Origin: JAGQTE01 sp964648005
GTDB lineage: Bacteria; Actinomycetota; Acidimicrobiia; Acidimicrobiales; Acidimicrobilacustridaceae
NCBI GenBank assembly: GCA_964648005.1
Contig: CAZYKR010000055.1
Span: 1 to 19,510 of the forward strand
Direction of reading: 5' to 3'
DNA: 19,510 bases
Shown: positions 16,533 through 19,510 of the stretch, piece after piece
Numbering within the stretch: position 1 is the first letter of the stretch
Layout of the letters: the number at the start of each line of letters is the position of its first letter
Translations under genes and position numbers: made by a program
The notes under the pieces: generated by a model
What the model was told of the DNA's origin: nothing
The model's input: only the letters and a program-made list of their open reading frames with translations
The model's database searches: none

Positions 16533-18593
16533 GTGGAGATCGGCAGCATCCTCATCGGCGTGCTCGTCGTGATCGGTCTCGTCGTGATCATCGCCTTGCG
16601 CAGCTTCCACTCGATCGGCCCGTCCGAGGTGGGGCTCGTCACCAAGCGCGTCGGTCGCAAGATCGACGGCGACCAGCTCATCGCCTGCAACGGCGAGGCC
16701 GGTTACCAGGCAGACCTGCTCATGCCGGGTCTGCGGTTCAAGTTCTGGCCGGTGTTCAAGGTCAAGCGCTACGACTGGGTCCAGGTCCCGCCGGATCACA
16801 TCGGGCTGGTCATCGCCCAGGTGGGCGCACCCTTGGCCACCGGCGCCAAGTCCGCCATCTATCGAGCGGAGTTCGGCAACTTCAGCGACGTGCGCACCTT
16901 CCTGGCCCAAGGCGGCCAGCGCGGCGTGCAGCGTCCGGTCCTGCCCCCGGGCACGACGGCCCCGATCCACCCGATCGGCTTCGTCGTGCTGACGAGCGCC
17001 AACACGTTCGGCGAGGTCATCTCCGACAGCACCGACGCCGCCATCGCCCAGGTCGATCCGCGGGTGCTGACGGTCGTGCACATCACGCCTGAAGGCGACC
17101 GTGACGTCGTCGGCGTCGTGACCACGCTCGAGGGCCCGCCCTCGGGTGACATCGCCAGCCGCATCGGCGGGTTCGCCGACGTCACGGCGATGGAGCAGTC
17201 ACCCGACACCGGCACGCCGGCTCGAGTGATCCAGGCCGTGCTGCGCGCCAAGAACGACCTGCACGACAACTACCAGAACTACCAAGCCTTCCTGGACTCG
17301 GGTGGGTGCATCGGCCTGCAGCACGATCCGCTGCTGTATGGCTCGTACCTGCTCAACCCGTTCCTGGTGCGCGTCGAGCTCCGCGAGATGCTCGTGGTGC
17401 GTCAGGGCGAGGTGGCCGTCATCAAGTCCTATGTGGGCCTGCCCACCGAGGACACCTCCGGCGCCGAGTTCAAGTTCGGCTCGATCGTGAAGCCCGGTCA
17501 TCAGGGCATCTGGTCCGAGCCGTTGCGCACGGGCAAGTACACCCTCAACCCGCGCATCTACGAAGCCGAGATCGTGCCGACGTCGATCCTGACCCTGAAC
17601 TGGTCGCACACGACGTCGGAGGCGCACAGCCTCGACGCACGGCTCGCTCCCATCGACGCCAAGTCGAAGGAGGCGTTCAACTTCTCGATCGACCTGCAGG
17701 TGCAGATCCACGTGCCCGACACGCGGGCACCGAAGGTCATCTCGATGGTCGGCACCATGGCCAACCTGGTCAACGAGGTGCTGCAGTCGGCGGTGGGCAA
17801 CTACTTCCGCAACAAGCTGCAGACCCTCGGCGCCACCGAGTTCATCGAGAAGCGCGACGAGGTCCAGCACGCGGCCGAGGGCTACATCCAGCAGTACCTG
17901 TCGCGCTACGAGGTCGAGACCCGTGGCGTGTACATCCAGGATGTGGTCTTCCCGCAGGATCTGGTCGAGGTGTTGACCAGCCGTGAGATCGCGGCGCAGG
18001 AGCGGTCGACCTTCGCCCAGCAGCGCGAAGCGCAGGAAGCCCGTGTCAGCCTCGAGCAGCAGCGCGGTGTCGCCGACATGCAGGCGGAGCTGGCGCAGGC
18101 CAACGTGTCGATCGACATCGAGACCTCCCGGGCCCACGCCGCCAAGGCACGCGCCGAAGGCGAGGCCGCCGTCATCACCACGACCGGCGCCGCCGAAGCG
18201 CACCGCACCCGAGACCTCGGCGAGGCGACGGCCGCCGCCGAGGAGGCGCTCGGTCTGGCCCGGGCCAAGGGCTTCGACGCCCAGCGTCGGGCGATCGGTT
18301 CGGAGCAGACGGCAATGGTGGCCGCACTGCGCGAGATCGGCACCGGCCACGTCAAGATCGTCCCCGACATCCTCGTCGGGTCCGAAGGCGGCGTACTCGG
18401 CGGCCTGGGCGCCATGCTCATGCGCAACCTGGCCGTCGACCATGGTCAGCCCAATGGCAACGGTGCCGATGGTGCGGACCCGATCGATGCCCCGACCGTG
18501 GCCCCGGTCGCCGTCGGCGCAACGGCGGATGACGATCTCGATGTCCCGTCGATGCTGCGCGGTGGTGGGGAGTCGGACGGCACCGTCTCCTAG
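16533..18593 (+). CDS. SPFH/flotillin-like membrane protein with duplicated N-terminal module
   Basis: 686 residues from GTG with AAAGGGG 5 nt upstream. One N-terminal membrane helix (ILIGVLVVIGLVVIIAL, about 5-22) anchors it. Two similar beta modules follow: residues 85-155 (VPPDHIGLVIAQVG ... VLPPGTTAPIHPIGFVVL) and 289-360 (VRQGEVAVIKSYVG ... LRTGKYTLNPRIYEAEIV). Then comes the band-7 core (INFSIDLQVQIHV-like FNFSIDLQVQIHVPD, LNEV-like region NEVLQSAVGNYFRNKLQ, ETRGVYIQDVVFPQDLVEVL), and from about 483 a long Ala/Glu/Gln coiled coil with AAKARAEGEAAV, as in flotillins. The last ~48 residues are acidic and disordered. Such proteins assemble into cage-like membrane microdomain scaffolds. No NfeD partner is adjacent. 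A strong terminator follows. Confidence 0.9.
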   Translation: MEIGSILIGVLVVIGLVVIIALRSFHSIGPSEVGLVTKRVGRKIDGDQLIACNGEAGYQADLLMPGLRFKFWPVFKVKRYDWVQVPPDHIGLVIAQVGAPLATGAKSAIYRAEFGNFSDVRTFLAQGGQRGVQRPVLPPGTTAPIHPIGFVVLTSANTFGEVISDSTDAAIAQVDPRVLTVVHITPEGDRDVVGVVTTLEGPPSGDIASRIGGFADVTAMEQSPDTGTPARVIQAVLRAKNDLHDNYQNYQAFLDSGGCIGLQHDPLLYGSYLLNPFLVRVELREMLVVRQGEVAVIKSYVGLPTEDTSGAEFKFGSIVKPGHQGIWSEPLRTGKYTLNPRIYEAEIVPTSILTLNWSHTTSEAHSLDARLAPIDAKSKEAFNFSIDLQVQIHVPDTRAPKVISMVGTMANLVNEVLQSAVGNYFRNKLQTLGATEFIEKRDEVQHAAEGYIQQYLSRYEVETRGVYIQDVVFPQDLVEVLTSREIAAQERSTFAQQREAQEARVSLEQQRGVADMQAELAQANVSIDIETSRAHAAKARAEGEAAVITTTGAAEAHRTRDLGEATAAAEEALGLARAKGFDAQRRAIGSEQTAMVAALREIGTGHVKIVPDILVGSEGGVLGGLGAMLMRNLAVDHGQPNGNGADGADPIDAPTVAPVAVGATADDDLDVPSMLRGGGESDGTVS

Positions 18594-18606
18594 GCGTGCG
18601 CGACTC

Positions 18607-18640
18607 GAGGGCGGTCCCGGCGATGCCCGGGACCGCCCTC
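18607..18640 (+). terminator. strong hairpin terminator after the SPFH gene
   Basis: A perfect 14-bp stem (gagggcggtcccgg with ccgggaccgccctc) and a 6-nt loop CGATGC begin 13 nt after the SPFH stop. Only a short TGCGCGT tail follows rather than a T-run, which is common in high-GC actinobacteria. It may also stop minus-strand transcripts arriving from 18768. Confidence 0.8.
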
Positions 18641-18664
18641 TGCGCGTAAGTGACCGGGCGACGA

Positions 18665-18754
18665 TCAGTCAGCGGCGACCTGCTCTTGCAGAAGCGCATT
18701 CAGATCGTCGATGAGGCGAGGGACCGACGCAGCTGCGCCTCGCCAGCCGGGCAC
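18665..18754 (-). CDS. possible 29-residue small protein or gene remnant
   Basis: From GTG at 18752-18754 the frame reads VPGWRGAAASVPRL, then IDDLNALLQEQVAAD and TGA at 18665. It lies 13 nt beyond the stop of the next minus-strand gene, in another frame. The IDDLNALLQEQ helix looks protein-like, and the frame stays open upstream (SPERDVT) without a start codon. It could be a tiny third gene of the operon or the broken tail of a larger one. No good ribosome site is present; evidence is weak. Confidence 0.25.
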   Translation of the reverse strand: MPGWRGAAASVPRLIDDLNALLQEQVAAD

Positions 18755-18767
18755 GGTGACGTCTCGC

Positions 18768-19025
18768 TCAGGAGACGACGGTTCGGGCGACGAGGGCGGT
18801 GTAGTCCTCGATCGAGCCCGGGAGGATGCGGAGGTACACCACCGTGCCGGTGCCCTTCTCGACCAGGTCGACGACCTCGGCGACGGCGGGGGCGTCCTCG
18901 TCGCCGGTCACCACGATGGCGCCCGGAGTCACGAGCTCGGGGGCACGGGCTTCGTCGAGGAAGGTCCAGACGAAGCCGGTCTCGTCCTCGCCGTTCAGGT
19001 CTGCGGGGATGTCGATCGTCACCAT
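18768..19025 (-). CDS. small conserved hypothetical protein, acidic
   Basis: 85 residues from ATG 19025 (MVTIDIPADLNGEDETG), which has AGGTGA five nt upstream. A GTG at 19034 would add three residues and begins 1 nt after the previous stop, so it is a fair alternative. Notable pieces are FVWTFLDEARAPELVTPG, IVVTGDEDAPAVAEVVDLV, GTVVYLRILPG and IEDYTALVARTVV. The composition is acidic and alternately beta-like, with no membrane segment or metal motif. I recognise it as a type of short actinobacterial unknown, without a function. It is translated after the gene at 19036-19458, in the same operon. Confidence 0.75.
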   Translation of the reverse strand: MVTIDIPADLNGEDETGFVWTFLDEARAPELVTPGAIVVTGDEDAPAVAEVVDLVEKGTGTVVYLRILPGSIEDYTALVARTVVS

Positions 19026-19035
19026 CTCGGTCACC

Positions 19036-19458
19036 TCATCGGCCAGATCGGCCTCTCCGATGATGCGGGTTCTCGACTGGCGGGCCGAGGGCCGTCTCGA
19101 GCCGGCCCAGCAGCTCGTCGCCGATGGCGTGGAGGAGCAGTGTGTCGTGCGGGCGGGCGAAGGCGGCCAGGATTGAGAACCCGGCCTCTGCGAGCTGTCC
19201 CGCGGTCGGGGTGTGGACCCATCGGTAGGTGGCCAGTCGCGAGCGAAGTAGGCCGTCGAGGGAGCCAGGGCCGATGTCGTCGAAGGCGCAGAACACCGAC
19301 ACGCCGAAGACAGGCTCCCCGTCGAGCACGAAGGCTCGGTGGGTCCGCGAGGCGTGGCGGCGGAGTCGATCGTGCTTGCGCTCGGCTACCGGGTGCCCGC
19401 AGTCACTGGTGCGATTGCGCGACAGGAGTCCCGACTCGGGTCCCGCTCTCGGCCCCAC
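19036..19458 (-). CDS. hypothetical protein, possibly 5'-truncated
   Basis: 140 codons from a GTG at 19458 with no ribosome site or TANNNT box. The first ~30 residues (GPRAGPESGLLSRNRTSDCG) are translated from DNA resembling the end of a tRNA gene and do not look like protein. From about residue 31 (RLRRHASRTHRAFVLDG) the text becomes protein-like: VFGVSVFCAFDDIGPGSLDGLLRSRLATYRWVHTP, GQLAEAGFSILAAFARPHDTLLL and RLETALGPP. No domain recognised. The true N-terminus may have been lost when the sequence to its right was joined, making this a remnant; otherwise the start is simply unusual. The next gene begins a few nt after its stop. Confidence 0.5.
   Translation of the reverse strand: MGPRAGPESGLLSRNRTSDCGHPVAERKHDRLRRHASRTHRAFVLDGEPVFGVSVFCAFDDIGPGSLDGLLRSRLATYRWVHTPTAGQLAEAGFSILAAFARPHDTLLLHAIGDELLGRLETALGPPVENPHHRRGRSGR
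19435..19457 (+). other. tRNA 3'-end-like fragment
   Basis: Reads like the last 23 nt of a tRNA gene: T-loop-like CTCGGGT (consensus TTCGANT, two mismatches), CCCGC as T-stem half, TCTCGGC as acceptor half, then C and CCA. The matching 5' T-stem and a GCCGAGA 5' acceptor are absent upstream, so no full tRNA is present. A hairpin terminator follows 9 nt later, as behind real tRNA genes. It may be a tRNA remnant or an integration site; chance is possible. Confidence 0.3.
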
Positions 19459-19465
19459 TACGCGA

Positions 19466-19492
19466 CGAAACCCCTGCCGAGCAGGGGTTTCG
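19466..19492. terminator. bidirectional hairpin terminator at right edge
   Basis: A perfect 12-bp stem, cgaaacccctgc with gcaggggtttcg, closed by loop CGA. The stem has three A/T pairs near its base on both sides, giving a short T-run in either direction. It would end transcription coming from the right on the minus strand, and any + strand RNA over 19435-19457. Confidence 0.75.
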
Positions 19493-19510
19493 CTGGTGGT
19501 CGGGACCGGC

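Noticed and set aside
19360..19457. A complete tRNA gene at the right edge
   Set aside because: Only the 3' end resembles a tRNA. The 5' T-stem half reads CCCGA instead of GCGGG and no GCCGAGA acceptor half is found 60-90 nt upstream.

Overview
The window is high-GC DNA with dense, mostly GTG/ATG-started genes. Its gene content suggests a high-GC actinomycete, most likely an Acidimicrobiia/Ilumatobacter-like lineage: a deazaflavin (F420)-type nitroreductase, small-type PurL, Fe-S type PurF, an ACT-fused malic enzyme and several conserved actinobacterial unknowns. This placement is an inference from gene families and style, not from a marker-gene comparison. A run of 10 N at 7590-7599 shows this is a scaffolded draft assembly. 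No stretch longer than about 180 bases lacks a gene.

Left part (1-7583), purine biosynthesis. The last residues of PurQ at the left edge are followed by a small gene on the opposite strand, then PurL, a Ddn-like F420 oxidoreductase 3 nt behind it, an M20 metallopeptidase on the minus strand, and the purF-purM pair. PurQ with PurL makes FGAM, PurF does the first committed step and PurM closes the imidazole ring, so four steps of one pathway lie here, interrupted by unrelated genes. PurS is not in view.

Middle (7600-11552), cell-surface and partition-type genes. After the assembly gap come a multi-pass GT-C-like glycosyltransferase (its start is lost in the gap) and two tandem paralogous GNAT-like proteins, probably one surface-modification cluster. 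Converging on them from the minus strand is a two-gene unit: an orphan ParA ATPase and a small zinc-ribbon protein, joined by a 4-nt GTGA overlap.

Right part (12446-19510). A divergent NAD-malic enzyme with an N-terminal ACT domain is followed by a minus-strand pair: a protein with four tandem ~26-30-residue repeats and an overlapping RDD membrane protein. Divergent from this pair is a conserved protein of unknown function followed by a large SPFH/flotillin-like membrane protein, closed by a strong terminator. The right edge holds two small minus-strand hypothetical genes, a strong bidirectional hairpin and a short tRNA-3'-end-like fragment.

A repeated regulatory style is visible. purL, purF, the M20 gene, parA and the malic enzyme gene each have a TANNNT -10 box ending exactly 6-7 nt before the start codon, as expected for leaderless transcripts. 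The genes inside operons and the SPFH gene instead carry Shine-Dalgarno sequences. I saw no CRISPR array, insertion sequence, rRNA or complete tRNA. The least described parts are the repeat/RDD pair, the unknown/SPFH pair, the tandem GNAT-like pair and the ParA/zinc-ribbon pair.
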